Shown: positions 17,414 through 26,534, counted from the stretch's first letter. The stretch: DNA of 64,000 nucleotides from Clostridia bacterium (GCA_017428525.1 JAFRQQ010000030.1:55090-119089), one strand, 5' to 3'. Made by a program: numbers and translations. Notes: generated from the letters alone by a model not told the origin.

Positions 17414-18274
17414 TTATGCCTCCGGCGCGGTGCGGTCCAGCTCGTATTTCACGGTGTTGTGATAGCGGAACTGCAGGTCGGCTGTGCCCAGATCGGCAAG
17501 CGTGCCGTTGCCGGTGACCGTGGTTTTGACGTCGATGTTCTTTTCGTATTCGATCGCCGTGACCTCGTCCGTGGTCAGATCCGCGGTCAGAATGATGCGG
17601 CAGTCGCGGTAGGTCAGCGTCGGCTGCTCGGCGGTCAGATACGCGTTTGCTTTGGCGAATTCCGCCATGACGTCGTCCACGTTGCCCATGTCATAGGCCT
17701 TTTCCAGTGTCGCGGGCAGGGCGGGGCTTTTGAGCGTGAGCGTGATCGTGCGCACCTCGCCCTCATCCTTGCACGTGGCGCTCTCCACGTCGTCGAGCGT
17801 CAGCGCGCTGACATAGCTCTGCCCCTTCACGGGCAGGAACGCCGCGAGATCCTCGCCGTAGTCGAGCGACGCGCCGGGCGTGTCGAGCATATAGTTCTTC
17901 AGCCCTTCCACGGCGGCGGCCACATAGGCGTTTTCGCTGTAGGGCAGGCTGTTCCCCTCGGCGTCCTCCGCCTTGGAGATCGATTTGCCCTGCGACATGT
18001 TGACGGCGGCCTTGACGCCCTTGACCTCGTTGATGTGCAGGTTGAAATATTCAAAGATCGTTGCGGTGTTCTGCGCGAGCTGTGCGGGCGTGTAGTCCGT
18101 TTCGGTGACGGTGTGGCTTTCCTCGTCGTAGCCGATCGTCACGTCCGTGGGCAGCGGGGTCTTGACAAAGACGGTGGTCGTTTCCTCCTCCTCCGTCGCG
18201 CCGCAGCCGGCAAAGGCAAACAGCAGGCCGAAGGTCAGCAGGAGAGCGAGAGCGGTGCAGAGCGCTTTTTTCAT
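17414..18274 (-). CDS. lipoprotein, paralogue of the 15766 gene product
   Basis: 286 residues. Signal peptide with lipobox FAGC, then Glu/Thr-rich linker and an exported domain. LPVKGQSYVSALTLDDVESA and TYRDCRIILTADLTTDEVTA parallel the matching blocks of the lipoprotein at 15766-16692. ATG at 18274 with TAAGGAGG is chosen; a longer frame upstream lacks a ribosome site. It lies 13 bases after the M28 peptidase gene, so the two form an operon. Function unknown. Confidence 0.8.
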   Translation of the reverse strand: MKKALCTALALLLTFGLLFAFAGCGATEEEETTTVFVKTPLPTDVTIGYDEESHTVTETDYTPAQLAQNTATIFEYFNLHINEVKGVKAAVNMSQGKSISKAEDAEGNSLPYSENAYVAAAVEGLKNYMLDTPGASLDYGEDLAAFLPVKGQSYVSALTLDDVESATCKDEGEVRTITLTLKSPALPATLEKAYDMGNVDDVMAEFAKANAYLTAEQPTLTYRDCRIILTADLTTDEVTAIEYEKNIDVKTTVTGNGTLADLGTADLQFRYHNTVKYELDRTAPEA

Positions 18275-18287
18275 TCCGGTTGCCTCC

Positions 18288-19598
18288 TTAAAAATCGAAG
18301 CCTTTTTCGTCAAACAGGAACAGGGTCTCCAGACAGATATCCACGCCGGCCTCCAGCGTTTTCATATCGAGATTTTCCCAGGTGTCCAGCCGGGTGTGAT
18401 AGTACCGCGCGGGTGCGGGGTCCATGGCGGCGAAGCAGGTGGCTTCCAGCCCGCCCTGGGTGATGGCGGCAGCGTCGCTCGAGCCGAAGCTGACGGTTTT
18501 GTAGGGCAGCTCGTAGCCGGCGATTTTTGCGCCTTCGGCCAGCAGGGCGGAGGCTTTTTTGCCGTTGCGCACCGTGCCGGTCATATCCTTGTGATAGACG
18601 GCCATATAGTCGAAATCGCGCACGGTGTCCAGACCGATGAAAACGGTTTCGACGTCCTTTTCGGCCAGGATTTCCTTCGCGTGCGCCTTGCAGAAGGCTT
18701 TCGCGCCGCGCAGGCCGGCTTCCTCCGCGCCGGTGCAGACCACCCAGACCTCGGTGTTTTCAAAGCGGATGTCGTGATCGTTCAGGAAGCGCGGCACCGC
18801 CATGGAGCAGTAGCAGCCGGTCAGATTGTCGTTTGCGCCCTCGACCGGACGCTTCGGGTTGTAGAACAGCAGGTTGAGCAGGAAGACCGGCACGAAGCAG
18901 GCGCAGACAATGGAAAGGATCCATACAACGCGGCTCTGCTCCGGCGCGATCCCGCGGATCTGAAACGCCAGCGCGGTGATCAGCACGCCCGTGGTCAGCA
19001 CCAGCCCGAGCAGGCCGAAAATGATGACGGGCAGCAGCAGCTTCGGGCCGCCCCAGTAGGTGAACTGCCATTCCATGGCGCTGTCCGCGTGACCGGAGAA
19101 GATGATGCGGCGTTTCGTTTCGCCCGCCGCCTTGCGCACGCCGATCACATTGTGCGAGGTGGCCTTTTTCGCGAAGGGATCCAGCGTCTGCTTATAGAAA
19201 AGGAATTCCGTGATCACAAAGAACAGGCACAGCAGCATGATGCCGGTGCCCACGCCGAGCAGGATATAGGTCAGCAGTTTCGGGTCGATATAGGCGGTCA
19301 GATAGCGCGGCAGGAAATGCGCCGCGAAGAGCAGCAGCACGCCGAGCACGCCGCTCACCACAGCGAGCTGGACCCAGCCCATGAAGGCGCGGGGATGCAG
19401 CGTGAATGCCTCCATCCGGACCTCGTCGCAGCTCTCGCGCAGGTCCTCCGCCATGCGGTTCTGCGCTTCCAGCTCCGCTTCCGTTCCGGTCAGCCGGGGG
19501 CCGACCTCCTTGCACATTTTTTTGATGGCCCGCGCAGCATAGTTGGTATACATGCGCCGCTCGGAGGGGTAATTCTTTACGCTTTCGCTTGCTTTCAA
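18288..19598 (-). CDS. M28-family zinc aminopeptidase-like membrane protein
   Basis: 436 residues. Zinc ligands of peptidase family M28 are in place: SGHADS, EGANDNLTG, TGAEEAGLRGA (catalytic and metal Glu), a later Asp in GLDTVRD, and the His in YYHTRLDTWENLD. Unusually, four membrane helices (about 72-95, 107-130, 187-212, 228-250) are inserted between the N-terminal part and the catalytic metal sites. The start is TTG at 19598 with a somewhat distant GGAAAGGA; an internal ATG 15 codons later is the alternative. Likely processes peptides at the membrane. Confidence 0.85.
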   Translation of the reverse strand: MKASESVKNYPSERRMYTNYAARAIKKMCKEVGPRLTGTEAELEAQNRMAEDLRESCDEVRMEAFTLHPRAFMGWVQLAVVSGVLGVLLLFAAHFLPRYLTAYIDPKLLTYILLGVGTGIMLLCLFFVITEFLFYKQTLDPFAKKATSHNVIGVRKAAGETKRRIIFSGHADSAMEWQFTYWGGPKLLLPVIIFGLLGLVLTTGVLITALAFQIRGIAPEQSRVVWILSIVCACFVPVFLLNLLFYNPKRPVEGANDNLTGCYCSMAVPRFLNDHDIRFENTEVWVVCTGAEEAGLRGAKAFCKAHAKEILAEKDVETVFIGLDTVRDFDYMAVYHKDMTGTVRNGKKASALLAEGAKIAGYELPYKTVSFGSSDAAAITQGGLEATCFAAMDPAPARYYHTRLDTWENLDMKTLEAGVDICLETLFLFDEKGFDF

Positions 19599-19652
19599 AA
19601 CAGCAACACGTCCTTTCCTTATGTTTTTCTATCTCAAAAGAATTGTGAATTT

Positions 19653-19704
19653 TTTATAAAAACTGCCCCCGGCGTTTGACAATTCGGCCGAACGGGTATA
19701 GAAT
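19653..19704. promoter_or_regulatory. Divergent promoters with overlapping -35 boxes (M28 gene and vanY-like gene)
   Basis: On + TTGACA at 19676 and TAGAAT at 19699, spacer 17. On - TTGTCA (complement of 19677-19682) and TATAAA (complement of 19653-19658), spacer 18. The two -35 boxes use the same bases, so the two polymerases should exclude each other. Confidence 0.65.
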
Positions 19705-19729
19705 AGGGGAGGCCAAAGGGGGCGGACAG

Positions 19730-20791
19730 ATGAAAAAAGTATGGACAGTTGTAACGGCGTTCATTATTTCAATCATTTTGATTGTTGTGACCGGTGTCAT
19801 TCTGCTTGTGCGGTTCCACGTGAAGAAATTGCCGGAAAACATCATCAGCACGACGGCTGACGCGCGCAGCTATCAGGAAACAGAACCGACAGGGGAAACC
19901 GTGTTCAGCGAGGTGACGACGCTGCTGCGCGAAACCGCGCAGGAGAGCTCCACCTCCGCCCTTCCGCCGGAGATGACGGACGGTACGCTGCCGCCGCGGA
20001 CCACGCAGGCGACGGGAACCACGAAAGCGCCGGAAACCACGACCAAAAAGTCGCGCCAATCAAACAAAGATGCTTCCGCAAAGGAGACGACGACCGCTGC
20101 GCCGTCCACCGGAAAACCGGCCGGGACGACGACAACCACGCAGAAGGCCGTGCCCGCGGGCGCCAAGGGCAAGCAGGTGCTGGACTATGAATATGCCTAT
20201 GCTGGCTATCAGCCCTATTATGCCGATATGACCGTGCCCTGGAATCTGATTCTGGTCAACCGCGATTATATTCTGCCGGATGATTTTGAGGTAAAGCTCG
20301 CGTCGATCGAGAGCTATGACGACAACCCGCAGAAGATGGATTACCGCGCGGCGCCGCACTATAACGAAATGTTTGACGCGGCGGCGAAGGATGGCATCTA
20401 TCTTTACGCCATTTCCGGTTACCGCTCCGTCACGCGCCAGCGCAACAACTTTGAGCGCAAGATCCAGTATTACCGCGATCAAGGCTACAGTAAGGTGGAG
20501 GCCACGCAGATGGCGGCCCGCATCATCCTGCCGCCCGGCACGAGCGAGCACAACGCCGGCCTTGCGGTGGACATCCTGAGCCTCGAGCAGAGTTTCGAGA
20601 ACACCAAGGAATTCCGCTGGCTGAGCGCGCACGCGCATGAATACGGCTTCATCCTGCGCTATCCGAAGGATAAAGAGGACGTCACGAAGATCATCTATGA
20701 GCCGTGGCACTACCGCTACGTCGGCGTGGAGACCGCCAAGAAGATCAAGGCCAGCGGCCTGTGCTACGAGGAATACCTCGGCATGGCGTGA
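19730..20791 (+). CDS. D-alanyl-D-alanine carboxypeptidase, VanY/M15B type
   Basis: 353 residues. One N-terminal membrane helix, a Thr/Pro-rich wall-spanning linker (about 45-150), then a VanY domain. Zinc-site motifs: AISGYRSVTRQ, GTSEHNAGLAVDI (SxHxxGxAxD), and EPWHYRYVG (the ExxH ligand pair). It trims the terminal D-Ala of peptidoglycan stem peptides outside the membrane. ATG at 19730 with AAAGGGGG. The stop abuts the stop of the convergent sugar transferase gene (20792) with no base between and no terminator, so the two transcripts must overlap. Confidence 0.92.
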   Translation: MKKVWTVVTAFIISIILIVVTGVILLVRFHVKKLPENIISTTADARSYQETEPTGETVFSEVTTLLRETAQESSTSALPPEMTDGTLPPRTTQATGTTKAPETTTKKSRQSNKDASAKETTTAAPSTGKPAGTTTTTQKAVPAGAKGKQVLDYEYAYAGYQPYYADMTVPWNLILVNRDYILPDDFEVKLASIESYDDNPQKMDYRAAPHYNEMFDAAAKDGIYLYAISGYRSVTRQRNNFERKIQYYRDQGYSKVEATQMAARIILPPGTSEHNAGLAVDILSLEQSFENTKEFRWLSAHAHEYGFILRYPKDKEDVTKIIYEPWHYRYVGVETAKKIKASGLCYEEYLGMA

Positions 20792-21382
20792 TCAGACGCG
20801 GTGCGAGTTTTCGGGCTCGCCGCCCTCGGTGATGTTTTCACGCCGCAGCACGACGATCACCGTGCGCAGCAAAATTTTAAGATCGAGCAGAAGGCTCCGG
20901 TTTTCGACATACTCTTTGTCGAACCGGGCCTTTTCTTCTGCGCCGAGCGCGTCGCGCCCGTTGATCTGCGCGAGTCCCGTCATGCCGGGACGCACGACGT
21001 AAACGCCGTATTCGGCGCGCAGCTGACGGATTTCCCGCTCCTCGGGAATCAGCGGCCGCGGCCCCACGAAGCTCATATCCCCGCGCAGGATGTTCCACAG
21101 CTGCGGCAGCTCGTCCAGACTGGTTTTGCGCAGCAGCCGGCCGCTTGCGGTGATCTGCGACTGCGATTCGCGCAGCTCCTCGGTCGCGGCGTTGCGGGTA
21201 TCCTTGCGCATCGTGCGGAACTTATAAATATAAAACAGCTTGTTGCCCCGGCCGACCCGGTATTGCCGGAAAATCACCGGCATGCCGTCGTCGATCAGGA
21301 TCATCAGTGAAATCAGCAGCAGCAGCGGCGAAAGCAGCAGAAGCAGCAGCAGACTTGCCGTGAAGTCAAAGGCTCGTTTCAA
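20792..21382 (-). CDS. sugar phosphotransferase to undecaprenyl phosphate (WcaJ/PglC type)
   Basis: 196 residues, the minimal monotopic phosphoglycosyl transferase. An N-terminal hydrophobic hairpin (about 8-32), then [34 protein letters not shown] with the catalytic Asp-Glu pair, [13 protein letters not shown] and [14 protein letters not shown]. It starts membrane glycan assembly by moving a sugar-1-phosphate from UDP-sugar to the lipid carrier. Together with galU and the LCP-like gene it suggests surface polysaccharide synthesis, although no glycosyltransferase cluster is adjacent. Starts 7 bases after the cyclase gene. Confidence 0.92.
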   Translation of the reverse strand: MKRAFDFTASLLLLLLLSPLLLLISLMILIDDGMPVIFRQYRVGRGNKLFYIYKFRTMRKDTRNAATEELRESQSQITASGRLLRKTSLDELPQLWNILRGDMSFVGPRPLIPEEREIRQLRAEYGVYVVRPGMTGLAQINGRDALGAEEKARFDKEYVENRSLLLDLKILLRTVIVVLRRENITEGGEPENSHRV

Positions 21383-21389
21383 ATGAAGA

Positions 21390-22016
21390 TCACCTCAAAG
21401 GATTATTGCGCCGGGCACTGCGGTCATGCAGCAGCGGATCATCCAGCAGCACGGCGCGCACGGGCGCGCCCTCCAGCCCTTCCAGCTTGATCGGCGGGGC
21501 GAACAGGAAATAGTCGCCCGGCGCGACCTCGGTCAGGTCCAGCCCTTCCAGGATGGCGACGCCGTTCTGAAGAAACGCCTTGTGCGGCGCGGCCTCATTG
21601 TTGGCGCAGCCGACGGAAAGTGAATCCGTGCCGATCAGCAGCAGACCGCGGGCGGCCAGCTCCTGCGCGGCGGAATCCATGAAGAATGCCCGGCCGCCGC
21701 CTTTAATCAGCAGCCGGCTGCAGTCGGAGGGAAAGCGGCGGTCCACCGCGTCCCCCGTGATCACGCCCGGCGGCGCTTCGAGCACCCGGCAGGGGCCGAT
21801 GAACGCGCGCAGGGCCAGCTCGTCCACGGCGGCGCCGTCCGCAAAGAAATGCAGGGGCGCGTCCGCGTGGGTCGCGGTGTGCACGCAGGCGGTAATTGCC
21901 GAGAGGTTGTAGCCGTCGCCGTTTTCAAAGGAAGCGAGCTGCGTCACCGTCGGCGCGGGATCGCCCGGATACACCGCCGTCGAAAAAAAGCCGCGGGAAA
22001 TATCGATCAGGTTCAT
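21390..22016 (-). CDS. cyclase family metal-dependent hydrolase (kynurenine formamidase-like)
   Basis: 208 residues. The family motif HTATHADAPLHF (HxGTHxDxPxHF) gives the metal ligands near residue 46; the start MNLIDISRGF and AVYPGDPAPTV are typical. Family members hydrolyse N-formylkynurenine or related cyclic amides. Glycine of HxGTH is replaced by Ala, common in distant members. No tryptophan-degradation gene is near, so the substrate is open. Operon with the sugar transferase and prfB on the minus strand. Confidence 0.85.
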   Translation of the reverse strand: MNLIDISRGFFSTAVYPGDPAPTVTQLASFENGDGYNLSAITACVHTATHADAPLHFFADGAAVDELALRAFIGPCRVLEAPPGVITGDAVDRRFPSDCSRLLIKGGGRAFFMDSAAQELAARGLLLIGTDSLSVGCANNEAAPHKAFLQNGVAILEGLDLTEVAPGDYFLFAPPIKLEGLEGAPVRAVLLDDPLLHDRSARRNNPLR

Positions 22017-22031
22017 TTTTATCGTTCCTAA

Positions 22032-23150
22032 TTATTCAGCGTTTTTCTTGAGTGATTCCATCTTGAGATAGGCGTTGATGAATCCATCAAGCTCGCCGTC
22101 CATGACGGCGTTGATGTTGCCGTTTTCAAAGCCGGTGCGGTGGTCCTTGGCCAGCGTGTAGGGCATGAACACATAGGAGCGGATCTGGCTGCCCCAGGCG
22201 ATTTCGCGCTGTTCGCCCTTGATATCGTCGATCTTGTCCAGATGCTCGCGTTCCTTGATCTCGATGAGCTTGGATTTGAGCATTTTCATGGCGACCTCGC
22301 GGTTTTGATGCTGGCTGCGCTCCACCTGGCAGGCGCAGACGATGCCCGTCGGGATGTGCGTGATGCGCACGGCGGAGGAGGTCTTGTTGACCTTCTGGCC
22401 GCCCGCGCCGCTGGAGCGGTAATAATCCACGCGCAGGTCGTCGGGATTGATCTCGACCTCCACGGTGTCGTCGATTTCGGGCATGACCTCCAGCGAAGCG
22501 AAGGAGGTGTGGCGGCGGCCGGAGGCGTCAAACGGCGAAATGCGCACCAGACGGTGCACGCCCATCTCGCTCTTGAGATACCCGTAGGCGTTTTCGCCCT
22601 CCACGCGCAGCACGGCGGATTTGAGGCCCGCTTCATCGCCGTCGAGGAAGTCGATCATCGTCACCTTGAAATCGTGCTTCTCGCCCCAGCGCTGATACAT
22701 GCGCACGAGCATCTGCGTCCAGTCCTGCGCTTCGGTGCCGCCGGCGCCGGCGTGGAAGGTCAGCAGCGCGTTTTTCGCGTCGTATTCGCCGCTGAGAAGC
22801 GTGCTGAGCGTCATGGCGTCCAGCTTCTGCACGAAGGCGTCGACGCTGGATTTGCATTCCTCAAACATATCGGGATCTTCTGCCTCGTCCGCCAGCTCGA
22901 TGAGCACGAGCGCGTCGTCGTATTCGTTTTTGAGCGCCTGATAGGCGCCGACCTTGTTTTTCAGCTGGCTGATGCGCTGCTGCACCTTCTGCGAACGCTC
23001 CAGATCGTTCCAGAAGCCGTCCTCGGCGGTCTGCGCCTCCAGATCGGCGATCTCCGTCTGCATTGCGTCCAGACCCAGCGCGTCGCGCAGCTGCCCGAGC
23101 TTTTCTTCATAGTCCGTCAGGGAGAGCCGCAGCTCTTCATATTGCAACAT
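22032..23150 (-). CDS. prfB: peptide chain release factor 2
   Basis: 372 residues. RF2 recognises UAA and UGA. The tripeptide anticodon SPF is in ISPFDASGRRHTSFAS and the GGQ loop in SSGAGGQKVNKTSSAVR. ATG at 23150 with AAGGAGAACG is the family start; the frame is open further upstream, but the extra 27 residues are not RF2-like. No in-frame TGA or CTTTGA slip site is seen near codon 25, so this gene lacks the programmed +1 frameshift that controls RF2 in many bacteria. Confidence 0.96.
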   Translation of the reverse strand: MLQYEELRLSLTDYEEKLGQLRDALGLDAMQTEIADLEAQTAEDGFWNDLERSQKVQQRISQLKNKVGAYQALKNEYDDALVLIELADEAEDPDMFEECKSSVDAFVQKLDAMTLSTLLSGEYDAKNALLTFHAGAGGTEAQDWTQMLVRMYQRWGEKHDFKVTMIDFLDGDEAGLKSAVLRVEGENAYGYLKSEMGVHRLVRISPFDASGRRHTSFASLEVMPEIDDTVEVEINPDDLRVDYYRSSGAGGQKVNKTSSAVRITHIPTGIVCACQVERSQHQNREVAMKMLKSKLIEIKEREHLDKIDDIKGEQREIAWGSQIRSYVFMPYTLAKDHRTGFENGNINAVMDGELDGFINAYLKMESLKKNAE

Positions 23151-23415
23151 AGTCGTTCTCCTTAAAACTGCATTCTGTGATTTCAGTATGGCGCGCGCAG
23201 GTTTCAAACATACCCGCAGCTCCATGAACATAGTATAACACCCTACATTATACTGAAAACTCCGGGAAAAGTAAAGTTTTTCTATTTATTTTTTAAATTT
23301 TTGTTGTTTCAATTGCTTTTCCGTGAAAAATAAGGTAAGATAGGGAACACAGGCAGAACGGCTGCGCGCTGTCTGCCGCCCGGTCGGAACGCCGGAGGAG
23401 CAAGGGAGTGATTCC

Positions 23416-24462
23416 ATGAACTATCAGAACAGCCGCTGCCCGGTCTGCGGTCAGCCGCTGCTTGAAACGGAGGATGTGGTCGTCTGTCCGGAGTGCGCAA
23501 CGCCGCAGCATCGCGCCTGCTGGATGCAGAACGGCTGCTGCGCCAACGCGTCGCTGCACGGCACGGACTTTGTCTGGCGACCGGATGCGGATGCGCAGCC
23601 CGCGCAGGATCCCCGCGACGCGGCGGGCGACGCCGTGATCTGCCCGAATTGCGGCAGCGAGAATCCGAAGGATGCGCTGCACTGCGGCAACTGCGGCGCC
23701 CTGTTCGGCGAAACCGGACCGCGCGTCTGCCCTTACTGCGGGCGGGAGAATGACGACGACGCCCTGCACTGCAAATACTGCGGCGCGCCGCTGACCCTCG
23801 CCGCCGGGATGCCGTTTTATCGCGGCGATCCGAATGCAGGTGGCATGCCGTATGATGAAAATGAAAGGATCGGCGAGCATTCCGCCGCGGAGCTGGCCGC
23901 GTTTGTGCAGCAGTCCGCCCCGCGCTATCTGCAGAAGTTCCGGCGCTTTGCCGACGGCAAGACGCTCTCCTTCAACGGGGCGGCGCTGTTCTTTACCCCG
24001 TTCTGGTTCTTTTACCGCAAGCTCTATAAAGCCGGCATCGTATTCCTGCTGCTGATTGCGGTGATCCCGCTGCTGACCGTCAGTCTGCAGCAGCAGATCG
24101 TCGAAGCCGTGACGCCTTATTATGAGGCGCTGAACGGCGACACGCAGCCTTCCGACGAGGAAGCGATGCGCATGCTGACCGAGATCGGCGAAAAAACGGC
24201 CCGGCCGATGTCGATCATTCTGGGCATCCATGCGGTGATTCACCTGATCGGCGCGCTGACGGCGGACCGGATCTACTATAAAAAGATTCTGTCCGACCTG
24301 TCGCTTCTGCGCGAGCAGGGGGTGGAGGAAATGACCGGTCGCTTCCTGATTGCGCGGCGCGGCGGCGTTTCGATTCTGAACTTCCTGCTCAGTCTGCTGT
24401 CCATGGAGCTCGTTTCCCAGATGCTGTATTCTCTGGCGGATGCGATCGCATCCAGATTATAA
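23416..24462 (+). CDS. RING-like/zinc-ribbon membrane protein
   Basis: 348 residues. Residues 8-48 hold a RING-type pattern (CPVCGQ, VVCPECATPQHRACW, GCC). Two zinc ribbons follow: CPNCGSENPKDALHCGNCGA and CPYCGRENDDDALHCKYCGA. After a linker come three membrane helices (about 195-225, 268-290, 320-345), the first pair in a DUF2628-like context (FTPFWFFYRKLYKAG). A possible promoter TTGCTT-17-TAAGAT starts at 23313. Bacterial RING-type plus ribbon modules are usually protein-binding sensors; the role here is unknown. Confidence 0.75.
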   Translation: MNYQNSRCPVCGQPLLETEDVVVCPECATPQHRACWMQNGCCANASLHGTDFVWRPDADAQPAQDPRDAAGDAVICPNCGSENPKDALHCGNCGALFGETGPRVCPYCGRENDDDALHCKYCGAPLTLAAGMPFYRGDPNAGGMPYDENERIGEHSAAELAAFVQQSAPRYLQKFRRFADGKTLSFNGAALFFTPFWFFYRKLYKAGIVFLLLIAVIPLLTVSLQQQIVEAVTPYYEALNGDTQPSDEEAMRMLTEIGEKTARPMSIILGIHAVIHLIGALTADRIYYKKILSDLSLLREQGVEEMTGRFLIARRGGVSILNFLLSLLSMELVSQMLYSLADAIASRL

Positions 24463-24481
24463 TAAACAGGAGGTTCCTCTG

Positions 24482-25375
24482 ATGCAGAAAAAAGTGAAAA
24501 AAGCGATTATCCCGGCCGCCGGTCTCGGCACGCGCGTGCTGCCCGCCTCCAAAGCGGTGCCCAAAGAGATGCTCAATATTGTGGACAAGCCCGCCATTCA
24601 GTACATCGTGGAAGAAGCGGTCGCCGCCGGGATCGAGGATATCCTGATCATCACCAACCGCGGCAAGGGCGCGATCGAGGATCATTTCGACCATGCCTTC
24701 GAGCTGGAGACGCAGCTGCGCGGCAACGCCGCCAAGGCGAAAATCTATGAGGACGTCAAGGCCTGCGCGGATCTCGCGAATATTTATTTCATCCGGCAGA
24801 AGGAGACACGCGGTCTTGCGCACGCGATCCTTGCGGGCAAATCCTTTGTGGGCGACGAGCCTTTTGCCGTGCTCTACGGCGACGACGTGATCATCAACAA
24901 CGAAAAACCGGCCATCGGTCAGCTGATCGATTGCTACGACCGCACCGGCAAGGCGATCGTCGGCGTCAACGCCGTGCCGCGCGACCGCATCCATCTCTAC
25001 TGCACGCTGGACGTTTCCCCCATCGAGGGCGAGACCCGCGCGATGAACTGCAGCCGTGTGATTGAAAAGCCGACGGAGGATCAGATTCTCTCGCTTTATT
25101 CCATCCTCGGCCGCGTTGTTCTGCCGCCGGACGCCTTTGCGCGCATCGAAAAAGGCATCGCCGCGAGCCCGGACGAAAAGGAATTCTATCTCACCGACAC
25201 CTTCACCGATTACGGTGCGGAAGACAAGCTGATCGCCTATGACTTCGAGGGCAGGCGCTACGATATGGGCAACAAGCTCGGCATCCTGCAGGCGAACTGC
25301 GAGGTCGCGCTCAGCCATCCGGAAATCGGCGCGGATTTTAAGGCCTATCTGCAGCAGCTGGTGCAGACCTTCTGA
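24482..25375 (+). CDS. galU: UTP-glucose-1-phosphate uridylyltransferase
   Basis: 297 residues. It makes UDP-glucose from UTP and glucose-1-phosphate. Motifs: KAIIPAAGLGTRVLPASKAV (nucleotide-binding loop), PKEMLNIVDKPAIQYIVEEA, AVLYGDDVI (metal site) and EFYLTDTF. ATG at 24482 with GGAGG. The product probably feeds surface glycan synthesis. A hairpin gcccgcgcggaa/ttccgtgcgggc at about 25407-25432 follows, only partly terminator-like. Confidence 0.95.
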   Translation: MQKKVKKAIIPAAGLGTRVLPASKAVPKEMLNIVDKPAIQYIVEEAVAAGIEDILIITNRGKGAIEDHFDHAFELETQLRGNAAKAKIYEDVKACADLANIYFIRQKETRGLAHAILAGKSFVGDEPFAVLYGDDVIINNEKPAIGQLIDCYDRTGKAIVGVNAVPRDRIHLYCTLDVSPIEGETRAMNCSRVIEKPTEDQILSLYSILGRVVLPPDAFARIEKGIAASPDEKEFYLTDTFTDYGAEDKLIAYDFEGRRYDMGNKLGILQANCEVALSHPEIGADFKAYLQQLVQTF

Positions 25376-25433
25376 CCGGGATCTGCCGCGACAAAAAACA
25401 AACGACGCCCGCGCGGAAAATTCCGTGCGGGCA

Positions 25434-25462
25434 TTGACATTTTTGCGGCTGTTTTGTATAAT
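25434..25462 (+). promoter_or_regulatory. SigA-type promoter of ddh
   Basis: Perfect TTGACA at 25434 and TATAAT at 25457 with a 17-base spacer, 65 bases before the ATG. Confidence 0.88.
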
Positions 25463-25527
25463 AATCCATAATCTACCAACACTACAGCGTGATAAAGCGC
25501 TAAATCTATACGGAAGGATGAATAAAA

Positions 25528-26505
25528 ATGAAACTCGGAATTTACGGCTACGGCAACCTCGGGCGCGGCGTGGAGTGCGCGGTGCGGCAGAATCCGGATG
25601 CGGAGCTGGTCGGCGTGTTCACGCGCAGAGACCCCGCAACCGTCAAAACGCTGACCGGCGTGCCGGTGTATCCCGCGGCGGCGATCGCGGATTACAAGGA
25701 TCAGATCGACGTGCTGATCATCTGCGGCGGCAGCGCCACGGATCTGCCCAAAATGACGCCGGTGCTCGCGAAGGACTTCAACGTCATTGACAGCTTTGAC
25801 ACCCACGCGAATATTCCGCAGCATTTTGCGGCGGTGGACGCGGCTGCGGCGGCGGGCGGCAAGCTCGCGCTGATTTCCTGCGGCTGGGATCCGGGCATGT
25901 TCTCCCTGAACCGGCTGTATGCGGCCTCCATCCTTGCGCAGGGCGCGGATTACACCTTCTGGGGCCGCGGCGTGAGCCAGGGGCATTCCGATGCGATCCG
26001 CCGCATTCCCGGCGTGCTGGATGCGCGGCAGTATACGGTGCCGATCGAGGCCGCCGTGGAGGCGGTGCGCTCCGGCAGTCAGCCTGCGCTGACCACGCGC
26101 GAAAAGCATCTGCGCGAGTGCTATGTCGTCGCCGCGCCGGATGCGGACAAGGCCGCGATCGAGACCGCGATCAAGACCATGCCGAATTATTTCGCCGATT
26201 ACGACACCACCGTGACCTTCATCACGGCGGAGGAGATGGCGCGCGACCACGCGGAGCTGCCGCACGGCGGCATGGTGATCCGCAGCGGCAAAACCGGCCT
26301 GAACGGGCAGCATACGCACACGATCGAATACAAGCTGACGCTGGATTCCAACCCGGAATTCACCGCCTGCGTGCTCGTGGCCTTCGCCCGCGCGATCAAC
26401 CGCATGGCAACGCGCGGCGCGACCGGCTGCAGAACGGTGTTCGACGTCGCGCCGGCCGATCTCTCCTCGCTTTCTCCCGAAGAGCTGCGCGCGCATATGC
26501 TGTAA
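25528..26505 (+). CDS. ddh: meso-diaminopimelate D-dehydrogenase
   Basis: 325 residues. It makes meso-2,6-diaminopimelate in one NADPH-dependent step from tetrahydrodipicolinate, for lysine and peptidoglycan. Visible: Rossmann start IYGYGNLGRGVE, FTRRDP, SFDTHANIP, SCGWDPGMFSLNR, FWGRGVSQGHSDAIRRI and the C-terminal HTHTIEYKL. This implies meso-DAP peptidoglycan, consistent with the VanY and LCP-like proteins. Monocistronic, with its own consensus promoter and a terminator. Confidence 0.95.
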   Translation: MKLGIYGYGNLGRGVECAVRQNPDAELVGVFTRRDPATVKTLTGVPVYPAAAIADYKDQIDVLIICGGSATDLPKMTPVLAKDFNVIDSFDTHANIPQHFAAVDAAAAAGGKLALISCGWDPGMFSLNRLYAASILAQGADYTFWGRGVSQGHSDAIRRIPGVLDARQYTVPIEAAVEAVRSGSQPALTTREKHLRECYVVAAPDADKAAIETAIKTMPNYFADYDTTVTFITAEEMARDHAELPHGGMVIRSGKTGLNGQHTHTIEYKLTLDSNPEFTACVLVAFARAINRMATRGATGCRTVFDVAPADLSSLSPEELRAHML

Positions 26506-26534
26506 GCGTCGCCGCAGAAATCAAAACGCAACCG

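Noticed and set aside
18147..19679. Plus-strand frame of 510 codons across the M28 region
   Set aside because: It is antisense to the M28 and lipoprotein genes, whose motifs and ribosome sites are clear.
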